Shown in pieces: positions 15,338 through 24,116 of a stretch of DNA of 64,000 nt. The DNA comes from Paenibacillus sp. NAIST15-1 (GTDB lineage Bacteria > Bacillota > Bacilli > Paenibacillales > Paenibacillaceae). Where the stretch lies: positions 1-64,000 of the forward strand of contig NZ_BBYF01000002.1 of the NCBI RefSeq assembly GCF_001894745.1, read 5' to 3'. Every line of letters starts with the position of its first letter. The stretch's first letter is position 1. Under the pieces are notes generated by a model. It worked only from the letters and a program-made list of their open reading frames with translations, was not told the origin of the DNA and did no database searches. Both the position numbers and the translations under genes were made by a program.

Positions 15338-16129
15338 TTATTTTATGGAATACTCATTTACTTCGAACGTTAGTATTTTATCGAAAATTACATAGTCTTT
15401 GCGGTTGCTGAACGGGCCCTTGTTATTGTTATGCTTGTTTATGGCATAGGATGCCGTGCCTGAACCGGCTTGTTTATTTTCATACTAGTTGATAAAGGCG
15501 TTCACTTCTCCCATGCTCAGGTCAAATTCCTTTTCTACCCCCGTTATCATGGCAACGACTAGAATTGCTCTTTCGCCTTGTTCGGGTTCCGGTTCTGGTT
15601 TAGGCTCGGGCTTTGGCTCTGGTTTAGGTTCCGGTGTTTTCGGATCGAACGGTTGTAATGTGCTGCCGTCAGGCAAATCCAGAGCAACGATATATAAGTA
15701 TTCTTTCGTGTTGTTCACGATTTCAACGGAGTGTTCTTTGGACGCCAAACTAGGGCTTTCGTACGTGATTCTCGAAGTGCTGTCATTATTGCCGTATAGT
15801 GAGAAATTGTCTGTTTTTACTCCATCAATATAAACATCGATGTCCTTTGAGCCAGTGCTGAAGTAGTAGGAAATGAATCTAAATTGTTCTCCGACGAAAT
15901 TAAATTTCATCTTCGCGCCGCCCGTTTGCCATACGTTTTTGGTACAGCGTGACACTTCGCAGACAGCCCATTGTCCCTCATACGTTATGTTGAACTCGTC
16001 ATACAGAAAGCTTTTCCAACCGTTCTCGGGATTGCTGGATGCTTGCCCAATTTTTGAAGCATATACACTTGAAGAAAATGATAATACAAGAAAGATGGAT
16101 AATAAAACAGGCAACAAGTATTTTTTCAT
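15338..16129 (-). pseudogene. Secreted carbohydrate-binding-like protein with in-frame TAG
   Basis: The visible ORF (16129 to TAG 15485-15487) gives 214 residues: a signal peptide, a beta-rich binding-type domain of ~130 residues, a PEPKPEPK linker and the beginning of a C-terminal domain ending EVNAFIN. The same frame continues without another stop to TAA at 15338-15340 and encodes 48 more residues (YENKQAGSGTASYAINKHN..., ending YVIFDKILTFEV and NEYSIK). I recall this C-terminal segment, with tryptophan at the TAG position, from other Paenibacillus exported proteins. A TGG to TAG change is the simplest explanation. The protein is either truncated or made full-length by amber readthrough. 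Confidence 0.7.
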
Positions 16130-16366
16130 AAGATCGAATCTCCTTAAATGATTAATATATGGACATATTACCGGGTATAAATAGGGATTGTCTAAACAAA
16201 AACCACTATTAATTGATAGAAATAGAAAAAAATGATAAATTATTATGTTGCGGAGTGTAAAGATATTGTTTGTCGGAGCATTAAAAATAACTAAGAGGAG
16301 TTTATATAACCTGAGATGATCTAAAGCTTGTATCGTTTATGCTGCAAGGGCTCGAAATAAACAAAT

Positions 16367-16404
16367 AAAAAAGAACTGTTAGGAAAGAATCCCACAGCTC
16401 TTTT
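16367..16404 (-). terminator. Terminator of the 16418-16879 gene
   Basis: AAGAGCTGT and ACAGTTCTT form the stem, with TTTTTT following on the minus strand. Confidence 0.65.
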
Positions 16405-16417
16405 GCAAGAAGTAAAT

Positions 16418-16879
16418 TTAAATTGTTTTTTTGAACTCGAACTTGTATTTCGAATTAGGATCGAAATCGTTCGGCCCAACTGGCATTACGCGATAAAAAG
16501 CTTTTTCTCGCGGCTTAACGGTTCCACTATGAAACTCTTGTAAGCCCGGGCCGTTTTGGTTTATATATTGAATCGAGATAATATTGTTATCATAATCCGT
16601 TCGAACGTATTGGAGTTGCAAATTCAAACCAAATGGAGGAGTCAACAATACATAGTAATTTTGTTCCCATTGTCCGTAGGAATTATCATAGACATACCAA
16701 TCTTCGTCAGTCAAGCTTTCGAGAGGTACCCAAGACTGGTAATAAGAACCGTCTGACATGTCGTTAGCTGTTCTCATTGTATCTCCCCAACCATGGAGTG
16801 CAAACGACGAACTTGATCCAAAGACCATTAAACAAGCGACCAGCGCGATCGATGCTGATAGTTTCTTTAATCTCTGCAT
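16418..16879 (-). CDS. Secreted hypothetical protein, 153 aa
   Basis: Signal peptide MQRLKKLSASIALVACLMVFGSSSSFA, cleaved near residue 27. The cysteine in the core is not in a lipobox context. The mature ~125 residues are rich in aromatic residues (Y, W, F) and D/N, suggesting a compact beta-sandwich exported domain. GGGAGGCATG precedes the ATG. Monocistronic. I recognise no family. Confidence 0.7.
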   Translation of the reverse strand: MQRLKKLSASIALVACLMVFGSSSSFALHGWGDTMRTANDMSDGSYYQSWVPLESLTDEDWYVYDNSYGQWEQNYYVLLTPPFGLNLQLQYVRTDYDNNIISIQYINQNGPGLQEFHSGTVKPREKAFYRVMPVGPNDFDPNSKYKFEFKKTI

Positions 16880-17143
16880 ATTTCATGCCTCCCATTATTT
16901 CAGAATCTGAATGTAGATCCTAGTAGCGTGTATGAAATACTAAGGTGTAAAAGAACTCAGTTTCTGGCTGGCCAACCATGATTAATCTTAACATACATTA
17001 TTGTCCAAGTATATAGTATTTATGGATATTATTGGATTATTTTTTTGTATTGAAATATAGTTGGTTATTCCGGATATTGGTTCCATTTGACAGTTTTGAT
17101 ATAATGATGATACAGATCTTTACAGCAACTGGAGGTGGATGTA

Positions 17144-17299
17144 ATGGGATGGGTAAATTGGCCGGAGCTATTATTGTTTGTTGCTGGCGTGATATTAGTT
17201 CTATTTGGAATTTATTATTGCATTCGCAAATTGATAAGTATTCCTCGTAGAGTTAAACGATTAGAGGATGTTGTTTATAGAAGTGAGAAGCAAAAGTAA
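17144..17299 (+). CDS. Small single-pass membrane protein, 51 aa
   Basis: ATG at 17144 sits 6 bp after GGAGGTGG. Residues 8-26 (ELLLFVAGVILVLFGIYY) form a membrane span, followed by a basic helix (RKLISIPRRVKRLEDVVY) that would face the cytoplasm. The gene ends inside the left arm of a strong terminator. Family unknown; the layout resembles small membrane regulators. Confidence 0.65.
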   Translation: MGWVNWPELLLFVAGVILVLFGIYYCIRKLISIPRRVKRLEDVVYRSEKQK

Positions 17300-17327
17300 C
17301 CTGTCATTGTGACAGGTTACTTTTTTT
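17296..17327 (+). terminator. Strong terminator
   Basis: GTAACCTGTC (17296-17305) and GACAGGTTAC (17311-17320) form a perfect 10-bp stem, followed by seven T. Confidence 0.9.
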
Positions 17328-17502
17328 GAACGACACTACATTCATATTTTAGCAGGGATCTCCTTGTTAAAGATCGAAATATGTTCAAGGAGAGAATTGG
17401 GGTTGGGTATTTTCACATTCACAACATGCATCATACCTTATGGTTCGTTTTTTAGTTCAATGAACAAAGCATATATGTCAACTTGACAAGGAGAGGTGCT
17501 GA

Positions 17503-17958
17503 ATGCCAGTAAACGTAATCTTAGGTGATTTATTAAATGCGAAGGAACCGATTATTGGACATCAGGTAAACTGCCAAGGGGTCATGGGCTCAGGCATTGC
17601 GAAGGCACTGCGGGACAAATACAGTATGTTGTATCCAAGCTATAAGCAGTATTGTTCCCAGCATAACAGTCCAGATGAGTTGCTGGGCCAGTGTCATATC
17701 GTCCAGGAAGGTTCCAGACATATAGCGAATCTGTTCGGTCAATTAGAATATGGCCGACAAAAGAGTAGAGTATATACGAACTATGAGGCGCTTCGAGCCT
17801 CCCTGACTACGTTACGAGAATATGCAGTACAGAACCAATTATCTGTTGCTTTGCCATATGGTATCGGTTGTGGCTTGGCGAATGGAGATTGGGATGTTGT
17901 CAGTGAGATGATTGAACATGTATTCGGCGATTATGATGTTAAGTTGTACAAGCTATAA
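17503..17958 (+). CDS. Macro-domain protein (ADP-ribose binding or hydrolase)
   Basis: A 151-residue single macro domain, the family's usual length for the Poa1p-like class. The ligand-binding loops are visible: HQVNCQGVMGSGIAKAL (residues ~20-36) and PYGIGCGLANGDWDVV (~115-130). Such proteins remove or bind ADP-ribose or ADP-ribose-1''-phosphate. AAGGAGAGG lies upstream of the ATG. It stands alone between a small membrane-protein gene and a convergent BsuPI-domain gene, so no pathway partner is evident. Confidence 0.85.
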   Translation: MPVNVILGDLLNAKEPIIGHQVNCQGVMGSGIAKALRDKYSMLYPSYKQYCSQHNSPDELLGQCHIVQEGSRHIANLFGQLEYGRQKSRVYTNYEALRASLTTLREYAVQNQLSVALPYGIGCGLANGDWDVVSEMIEHVFGDYDVKLYKL

Positions 17959-17996
17959 CTGTATCGTTTCGATATTCCAATCAATACATCTTCCCG

Positions 17997-18386
17997 CTAC
18001 TTATCGATGTTGGTACTGATCTCGGAGCTGATTGACAGGTACTGAGGAGATTGTGGCTCGATCAACTCAGGCAGGTGAATGAGGAAGACTACTTCTATCT
18101 TGTATTTGCCTCTAGGTACCGGCTTGTCTTCATGGTCTAGAAAAGACCATCGTTCCTCATAGCTCATCTTCTCATCATTGTTCAAGGTTCGTTCGAATAC
18201 TTCTGCGGTAAAAAATTTATTCAACGACCAACGGTACACTTCCTTGCCAACTTCATTCGTGACGATAAATTCGTACGGTTGCGAGCCGTAGGAAATGACC
18301 AGATCTTCTCCTGCCACATTGTGTATCCCGAATTGCAGTGTTACGTAGTCCTTATGCTGCTCTGTTGAGAGAAACGTTGTAACCAT
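17997..18386 (-). CDS. BsuPI-domain protein (intracellular proteinase inhibitor-like)
   Basis: A 129-residue protein whose sequence fits the BsuPI fold: LQFGIHNVAGEDLVISYGS, YEFIVTNEVGKEVYRWS and YEERWSF are the usual order of conserved strands in Bacillus subtilis intracellular proteinase inhibitor relatives. It has no signal peptide, which suits a cytoplasmic inhibitor or accessory protein. It converges on the macro-domain gene with only 38 bp between the two stops. Confidence 0.7.
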   Translation of the reverse strand: MVTTFLSTEQHKDYVTLQFGIHNVAGEDLVISYGSQPYEFIVTNEVGKEVYRWSLNKFFTAEVFERTLNNDEKMSYEERWSFLDHEDKPVPRGKYKIEVVFLIHLPELIEPQSPQYLSISSEISTNIDK

Positions 18387-18433
18387 ATGACTCGCCCCTT
18401 ATCCATCCATATGATAAAAAAACAGAAACGACC

Positions 18434-18646
18434 TCATCCTTCATATCGTGAATCTGCTGCGAAAGATTCCACCCGAGAGTTACTATTCCCGAAGTCGGTT
18501 TCTCTTACAAATTCTCTACCCGTCTCTATCCGAACCTGAGTGAGATGTAACAAAACCGCTGCGCCTGACTTCGATACAACGGCAGGAAATAAGTATTCGA
18601 CCTCTGCTGCTCCCCCTGTAAACGACTCTACCAATGTTACATCCAA
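18434..18646 (-). CDS. Uncertain 70-residue ORF
   Basis: A frame from TTG at 18646 overlaps the last codons of the Nramp gene. It has no ribosome site but could be translated by coupling. The product (DVTLVESFTGGAAEVEYLF...) has ordinary composition and no family I recognise. The 18387-18636 gap holds nothing else. It may be a chance frame. Confidence 0.22.
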   Translation of the reverse strand: MDVTLVESFTGGAAEVEYLFPAVVSKSGAAVLLHLTQVRIETGREFVRETDFGNSNSRVESFAADSRYEG

Positions 18647-19953
18647 AATGTCTCATAGAATAACATTACAATTAAGCTCGCAAGTACACCAACCACCATC
18701 CAACCCCATATGTTTGTGAACAGGCTGTTTTTATACTCGCCCATATACTTCTTGTTGTTCGTTAGAATCATGATAAAGATAAGAACCGGCACCATCAGCA
18801 TGCCGCCTATTGCTTGTGTGAGTACGGCGATGAAGTTGAACGGCAAATCCGGGATCAAAATAAGCAGTGCAGCTAAAACAAGACTGCCGATATAGACGAG
18901 ATAGAACTTCGGCGCTTCTTTTATCTTATTGTTTAAGCTATGTTTCCAATTGAATGCTTCTGCAAATGTCCATGAGGAGGATAGGGAAATCGTGATTGCT
19001 GCGAGGAAGCCTGCGTTGAATAGGCCGAATCCGAACAGGCTGCTTGCCCATGGGCCGAACAGATCGTGCAGAGCCATAATGATTGTCGACGGATTATCCT
19101 CATTCAAGATTTCTGCCTGACCGAATAATGAGGCTCCGATTAGAATACAGCAGATCGCTATGAACACTTGGCATACGCTGCCGATAATGGTGTCAATGCG
19201 GGCGAGACGCAGGTCTTTGGCGGTAATGCCTTTGTCAATTATGGCGCTGCCCTGAAAGAAGATCATCCACGGTGCGACAGCATTGCCGATCGTGGCGACA
19301 ATATACCAGATAAGACTGCCCTGAAGTAATTCAGGAACATTCCAGCTGGCAAATGCGCGACCGATATCGGAAATGCTCGGACGAGTAATGAAGGTGACGA
19401 CCACAAATACCAAGTTCAATGCGCCAACGAACAGTGCCAGACGTTCCTTCGTCCAATATCCTGTGAAGATCGCAACCGAAATGACCAGCAATAAGCTGAG
19501 CAGTGTACTCAGCCATAATGGGATGCCAAGCAGCACTAAGCCTGCGGTCATACCAATGAATTCGGTCATGAGCGTGAACAGATTCTCGAAAAATAGGGAG
19601 AATATGTGATAGAATCCCCAGCCCCGTCCGAAGTGCTCGAAAATAAGCTTCGTGAATCCTTTCTGCGTAACCGCACACATGCGAAGGGTCAGTTCCTGAA
19701 CGGTAAAGGTGATCAACGCAAGGCAAGCCACTAAAGGAATAAACAGCCCAATTCCGAAATGAGCCCCTGTAATGACATACTCCAGCACTCCGCCAGCATC
19801 ATTATCGCCGATCATTGTGAGAAGCCCTGGCCCCATTAAGGCCCAGAATAGTAAAGCGTGGCGTCTAAATCCTTTTTTTCGCTTCGAAATTAAATGTTGA
19901 AAGGTGGATAATCCCGTCTCAGCACTTCCTGCATTCTGCTCTTGCTCCTGCAT
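18637..19953 (-). CDS. Nramp-family divalent-metal transporter with altered metal-site motifs
   Basis: 438 residues with 11 predicted membrane spans, the Nramp length. The ATG at 19953 follows GAGGAGGAG, whereas the ATG at 19998 has no ribosome site. TM1 reads GPGLLTMIGDNDAGG (DNDAGG ~50-55) where canonical Nramps have DPGN, and TM6 reads GNAVAPWMIFF where they have a metal-binding MPHN-type motif. Both the TM1 asparagine and the TM6 methionine are thus replaced. Known Nramps import Mn2+/Fe2+; relatives without the methionine (NRMT type) take Mg2+. The substrate here is open. Two dyads lie in the upstream region. Confidence 0.8.
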   Translation of the reverse strand: MQEQEQNAGSAETGLSTFQHLISKRKKGFRRHALLFWALMGPGLLTMIGDNDAGGVLEYVITGAHFGIGLFIPLVACLALITFTVQELTLRMCAVTQKGFTKLIFEHFGRGWGFYHIFSLFFENLFTLMTEFIGMTAGLVLLGIPLWLSTLLSLLLVISVAIFTGYWTKERLALFVGALNLVFVVVTFITRPSISDIGRAFASWNVPELLQGSLIWYIVATIGNAVAPWMIFFQGSAIIDKGITAKDLRLARIDTIIGSVCQVFIAICCILIGASLFGQAEILNEDNPSTIIMALHDLFGPWASSLFGFGLFNAGFLAAITISLSSSWTFAEAFNWKHSLNNKIKEAPKFYLVYIGSLVLAALLILIPDLPFNFIAVLTQAIGGMLMVPVLIFIMILTNNKKYMGEYKNSLFTNIWGWMVVGVLASLIVMLFYETFWM

Positions 19954-19998
19954 GCCAAGCTCCTCCTCGTTGTGAGATGAGAATATCCTATGAGTCAT

Positions 19999-20087
19999 GT
20001 TGCAAAAAGTGCATGGGCACCTAAAATTTTGTTGTGATTTTGCAACAGAGCGGCTGGGAACAAGCAGTACGTTGAGAAATTCTCAAC
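19999..20087 (-). promoter_or_regulatory. Two inverted repeats upstream of the Nramp gene
   Basis: GTTGCAAAA/TTTTGCAAC (19999-20007 and 20038-20046) and GTTGAGA-AAT-TCTCAAC (20071-20087). The first would lie in the 5' leader of the transporter mRNA, the second looks like an operator. No known Mg or Mn riboswitch pattern was recognised. Confidence 0.4.
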
Positions 20088-20167
20088 ATTATTTCAGTTG
20101 GACAAGCACATTTTACTCAACAGGAGAAGTAGAATATAGAAAAATTTAACAGCAAGAGGGGGAGAAT

Positions 20168-20266
20168 ATGAGTACAGGAGCATTTATTCTAATGGTGGTT
20201 TCGACAATCGTATCGTATTCACTCGGAATATATGTGTTGAATAAATTTCATGGGCGGAGAAAGTAA
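20168..20266 (+). CDS. Small membrane protein, 32 aa
   Basis: ATG at 20168 lies 5-6 bp after AGAGGGGGAG. The product MSTGAFILMVVSTIVSYSLG... is one membrane span with a basic tail (KFHGRRK). The shape resembles MetS-like small transporter subunits, and it is divergent from the Nramp gene. Function unknown. Confidence 0.5.
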   Translation: MSTGAFILMVVSTIVSYSLGIYVLNKFHGRRK

Positions 20267-20429
20267 AGGAACATTGGTGATTCACGTATTTTTGAAAAAA
20301 GAATGAAACAATGTCGAAAAATATTCGAATATAATATAAATTCTGTATTTTATAGGTAATATTGTTTAGACAGATTCATGTTTCTTCCCTAAAATGGTTG
20401 AGGAATATAAATCAATGGGGGTAAGAGAG

Positions 20430-21788
20430 ATGAAAGCATCTAAGAAGTACCTGGCATTTCTAGCTTTTATGCTAATTTTGCTGGTGGTACCACAGAAAGG
20501 TTATGCAGCAGTGGATTACCGTGGAGGGATATTAGACGGAGCTAGTTTGTATCTCAATTCGAGCGAAAATGTAGGCGGTTCGCTATTTAATGAAGCTACA
20601 GATAATAATGAAGAAACAAAAATCGCGATGACAGGCCGTAATGTAGGCGGTGACCGGGATCATATCGTAAAACCGTTTACGGAACCTGTAACCGTTAGTG
20701 CTATAAGAGTGAAGGCCAATAAATCCATTAATGTCGGGTTCTACGATAAAAATGGAAGATATATTACGGTCAACGGAAAAACGTTGAATAAAATTTCGGC
20801 TGAGGAAGCAGATGGAAGATTGATTTCGATTCCTCAAACTAGCGGTATATATAAGGCTATTTTGTTTAACGATTTAAGTGTACCCGTAGATATTTACGAG
20901 TTCAATCTCTATAACGACAATGGGTATGTGACAGAAGAGTCCGAACTGACTGCCAGCGGGGCTGTTAACAGTGTTAACTTGAAATGGGATTCAGTAAAAA
21001 ATGCAACTGGATATACAATCGAGCGTTCCAAGACGCATGGCGGCCCATATGAGAAAATCGCCACTGCTAGCGTAACAGAGACTACCTACACGGATTTGAA
21101 CGTGGTGAACGGCACAACGTACTACTACATTGTTACTCCATTCAACAGCTTAGGGAATGGGCCAAGAACGAATGAAGCTTCGGCTATGCCACAGGCTTCA
21201 GGAGTGACCCTGGATATTGAGTCTGCGAAGGACAAAGTATTTCTGAATGAGACCTTTACTGTACAAGCTGTACTGAACAATGCAACGAACATTTACGCAG
21301 AAGATTTTAACGTGAAATATGATAAAACGCGTTTCCAGCTTGTAAAGGTAGAAGCGGCAGACCATATGGGGTTATTCCATAATGGAACAGTAGCCGATGA
21401 TACAGTAAGATTGATTACTGCAAGTTTGGGTAAAGATTATGGCATCAACGGAAAAGGTACATTGGTTCACTTTACGTTCAAAGCAATCGGTCTTGGAAAA
21501 GGTAAAATTGACGCAACAAAAGGGAAAATCGCGGATAACGGAACCACTGAGGTTACATTGACCGAAGAAAATTGCGGTGAAAAAGAGATTGAGGTTATTG
21601 GTGGGGAGTTAACGAATTTTACACTGAAGCACCTTGGTTTTTTGGGATTTAACTATTCAGAGGACAAAAATAAATTGACCGATGAGTTGAAAAACTTGTT
21701 GGGCTCCACAGGCAATGTTGCGGATGTCGATCTCGTTCAGTTGACGAATGCAATTTTGGCTAATCCGAACTACGATTTCAATAAATAA
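20430..21788 (+). CDS. Secreted protein with FnIII and cohesin-like domains
   Basis: 452 residues from the ATG at 20430 (after GGGGGTAAGAG; an upstream ATG at 20394 is less likely). Order: signal peptide to ~residue 27; a beta-rich discoidin-like region (~30-165); a fibronectin type III domain (SVNLKWDSVKNATGYTIERS ... YYYIVTPFNSLG); a cohesin-type domain (VFLNETFTVQAVLNNATNIYAEDFNVKYD ... LVHFTFKAIG); a short C-terminal tail. Cohesins bind dockerins in cellulosomes, but isolated cohesin modules also occur in surface proteins. A Spo0A-box-like TGTCGAA (20312-20318) and a TATAAT-like element lie upstream. Confidence 0.75.
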   Translation: MKASKKYLAFLAFMLILLVVPQKGYAAVDYRGGILDGASLYLNSSENVGGSLFNEATDNNEETKIAMTGRNVGGDRDHIVKPFTEPVTVSAIRVKANKSINVGFYDKNGRYITVNGKTLNKISAEEADGRLISIPQTSGIYKAILFNDLSVPVDIYEFNLYNDNGYVTEESELTASGAVNSVNLKWDSVKNATGYTIERSKTHGGPYEKIATASVTETTYTDLNVVNGTTYYYIVTPFNSLGNGPRTNEASAMPQASGVTLDIESAKDKVFLNETFTVQAVLNNATNIYAEDFNVKYDKTRFQLVKVEAADHMGLFHNGTVADDTVRLITASLGKDYGINGKGTLVHFTFKAIGLGKGKIDATKGKIADNGTTEVTLTEENCGEKEIEVIGGELTNFTLKHLGFLGFNYSEDKNKLTDELKNLLGSTGNVADVDLVQLTNAILANPNYDFNK

Positions 21789-21795
21789 TAGGTTT

Positions 21796-21824
21796 GCCGC
21801 TCCTTATGGGGGCGGCTTTCTTTG
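21796..21824 (+). terminator. Terminator
   Basis: GCCGCTCC pairs with GGGGGCGGC, followed by a T-rich run; it lies just after the cohesin-protein gene. Confidence 0.8.
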
Positions 21825-21906
21825 TTTGATCAAGCAAACAGAAGATTCTCAACACCAAAATCGTCTTGAATAATTTGGAAAATGGATCTATAGTAAGTAT
21901 GACGTT

Positions 21907-21930
21907 AACATACTAACCGGTCAGTATGTT
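21907..21930 (+). promoter_or_regulatory. TetR/FadR-type operator in front of the acyl-CoA operon
   Basis: AACATACT and AGTATGTT flank AACCGGTC, giving a near-palindrome whose core ACTAACCGGTCAGT resembles operators of TetR-family fatty-acid regulators. It lies ~20 bp upstream of the first gene; the TetR gene at the far end of the operon is the likely ligand. Confidence 0.65.
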
Positions 21931-21951
21931 GAGTGAAGGGAGGCTATGCCA

Positions 21952-23178
21952 ATGAATTTCGATTATTCCAAGAAGGTTGAATCTTTGCGGAAAACGTTGC
22001 TGGAATTCATGAATGAAGTGGTGTATCCGCAAGAACGAACGTACGAGGAACAGCTTGGTCAGGCCGGAAGCAGATGGGAGATCCCTCCGATCATGGAGCA
22101 GATGAAGGAGCAGGCTAAGCAGGCTGGTCTCTGGAATCTGTTCCTGCCGGACAGCGAATACGGTGCAGGCCTCAGCAACCTAGAATATGCACCCCTGTGC
22201 GAAATTATGGGACGTTCCCTTATTGGCCCAGAGGTATTCAATTGTTCGGCGCCGGATACGGGCAACATGGAGGTGCTTGTGCGGTATGGAACGCGGGAGC
22301 AGAAGGAGAAATGGCTTGTTCCTCTGCTTGAAGGGAATATCCGTTCGTGCTTTTCGATGACGGAACCGGATGTCGCGTCCTCGGATGCAACGAACATTGA
22401 AGCGACCATCGAACGGCAAGGCGGCGAATATGTCGTGACCGGACGCAAATGGTGGTCTTCCGGTGCCGGAGATCCGCGCTGCAAGGTGGCGATCGTGATG
22501 GGGAAGACGAATCCGAACGCGCCGGCTTATGAGCAGCAGTCTATGATTCTCGTGCCGATGGATGCACCTGGTGTGAGGGTCAAGCGCATGCTGCCCGTGT
22601 TCGGCTACGATCACGCGCCGCACGGACATGCGGAAATTGAGTATGATCGCGTACGTATACCGCTCGATTCCATGCTGTGGGAACCGGGCAAGGGATTTGC
22701 CATTGCGCAGGGAAGGCTTGGTCCAGGACGCATTCATCATTGCATGCGCCTGATCGGTGCGGCAGAACGCGCGCTCGAAGTACTGTGCAAGCGCGTACGA
22801 CAGCGTACGGCATTCGGCAAGACGCTAGACCGTCAGGGCGTCGTGCAGGATTGGATTGCCTCCTCGCGTATTGAAATCGAGCAGGCGCGCCTGCTGACGC
22901 TGAAGGCGGCTTACATGATGGACACAGTCGGAAATAAAACGGCAAAAGCGGAAATTGCCATGATTAAAGCGGTCGCTCCCAATATGGCGCTGCAGGTGAT
23001 TGACCGGGCCATTCAGGCGCTAGGGGCCGCAGGCGTTTGCGAAGACTTCCCGCTTGCCTCGCATTGGGCCAATGCAAGAACGCTGCGCTTAGCGGACGGG
23101 CCGGATGAAGTGCACAAGGCCGCCATCGCCAAAATGGAGCTTCGCAAGTACGAAGAGATGAAAGCGATTACGATGTGA
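21952..23178 (+). CDS. Acyl-CoA dehydrogenase, ACAD10/11-like
   Basis: About 408 residues, the usual length of an acyl-CoA dehydrogenase. The ATG at 21952 is 8 bp after GGGAGG; the ATG at 21946 is too close. The FAD-binding signature [16 protein letters not shown] and the C-terminal [16 protein letters not shown] are visible; the latter closely resembles the ending of human ACAD10/11. It is the first gene of an operon with an SDR, an ACAD10/11-type kinase, an enoyl-CoA hydratase and an acyl-CoA ligase. In the Pseudomonas lva pathway the corresponding protein (LvaC) acts on the phosphorylated 4-hydroxyacyl-CoA rather than doing plain beta-oxidation. Confidence 0.85.
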   Translation: MNFDYSKKVESLRKTLLEFMNEVVYPQERTYEEQLGQAGSRWEIPPIMEQMKEQAKQAGLWNLFLPDSEYGAGLSNLEYAPLCEIMGRSLIGPEVFNCSAPDTGNMEVLVRYGTREQKEKWLVPLLEGNIRSCFSMTEPDVASSDATNIEATIERQGGEYVVTGRKWWSSGAGDPRCKVAIVMGKTNPNAPAYEQQSMILVPMDAPGVRVKRMLPVFGYDHAPHGHAEIEYDRVRIPLDSMLWEPGKGFAIAQGRLGPGRIHHCMRLIGAAERALEVLCKRVRQRTAFGKTLDRQGVVQDWIASSRIEIEQARLLTLKAAYMMDTVGNKTAKAEIAMIKAVAPNMALQVIDRAIQALGAAGVCEDFPLASHWANARTLRLADGPDEVHKAAIAKMELRKYEEMKAITM

Positions 23179-23253
23179 AAAGGGTAGAAAAGATTAGAAC
23201 AGATTTGAAGGTACAAACGAGACTTTAGCCTTTTCATGAATGGGGGATGGAAG

Positions 23254-24030
23254 GTGAACGTCAAGCAATTATTTGACTTATCGGGTAAAACGGCGATTGT
23301 AACTGGCGGCGGGCGAGGGCTCGGCGAGCAGATTGCTCATGGCTTGGCTGAAGCGGGTGCGAATCTCGTTCTATGTTCGCGCAGGGTTGACGCATGTTTG
23401 GAGACGGCGGCCCGAATCCAACAGGATACAGGCTCCTCATGTCATGGGATGGCTTGTGACGTTAGAAATCCGGAGGACGTGCGGCGTGTGGTGGAACAGA
23501 CGGCAGAAAAGTTCGGTCGTCTCGACATTTTAGTGAACAACAGCGGAGCCTCTTGGGGCGCGCCAGCTGTTGATATGCCGCTCGAAGCTTGGAATAAGGT
23601 AATGGACATCAATGCGACAGGTACGTTCTTGATGTCGCAGGCGGCAGGGAAGATCATGATTGAGCAGCGCGGCGGCAAAATCATTAACATCGCTTCTGTG
23701 GCAGGTCTGGGCGGGTCGGATCCGGCATGGCTTGATGCCATTGGGTACAGCGCGAGCAAGGGCGCGGTCATTGCATTCACGAAGGATCTTGCGGTCAAAT
23801 GGGGCAAGCACAACATTCATGTCAATGCGATTGCTCCGGGATTTTTTCCAACCAAGATGACCCGTGATGTTCTTCAACACGGAGGCGAACAAATAGTAAG
23901 CCTCACCCCGTTGAGACGGCTCGGATCTGATCGCGATCTGAAGGGGAGCGTCGTATTTTTGGCATCCGAGGCTTCCGATTACATCACCGGTGCGGTGCTG
24001 ACTGTGGATGGCGGCATGACAGCCATGTAA
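23254..24030 (+). CDS. Short-chain dehydrogenase/reductase
   Basis: 258 residues from the GTG at 23254, after GGGGGATGGAAG (an ATG at 23236 has no ribosome site). Visible classical SDR motifs: TGGGRGLG (TGxxxGxG cofactor loop), NNSGAS, the catalytic serine in IASVAG, and YSASK (YxxxK). It would oxidise or reduce a hydroxy/keto acyl-CoA with NAD(P). By comparison with the lva pathway it could be the LvaD-like reductase that makes or oxidises a 4-hydroxyacyl-CoA, or an ordinary 3-hydroxyacyl-CoA dehydrogenase. It lies 75 bp after the dehydrogenase gene. Confidence 0.88.
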   Translation: MNVKQLFDLSGKTAIVTGGGRGLGEQIAHGLAEAGANLVLCSRRVDACLETAARIQQDTGSSCHGMACDVRNPEDVRRVVEQTAEKFGRLDILVNNSGASWGAPAVDMPLEAWNKVMDINATGTFLMSQAAGKIMIEQRGGKIINIASVAGLGGSDPAWLDAIGYSASKGAVIAFTKDLAVKWGKHNIHVNAIAPGFFPTKMTRDVLQHGGEQIVSLTPLRRLGSDRDLKGSVVFLASEASDYITGAVLTVDGGMTAM

Positions 24031-24116
24031 CTGTCCCTGAATCGTGATCCATGGCAAGTGTCTCGTCTTTTTTATCCAGTAAAGCTATTTTGAAACAATA
24101 AGGAGGTCTAATTACC

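Noticed and set aside
19331-19726. 131-codon minus-strand ORF inside the transporter gene
   Set aside because: It lies wholly within the Nramp gene on the same strand in another frame; a shadow.
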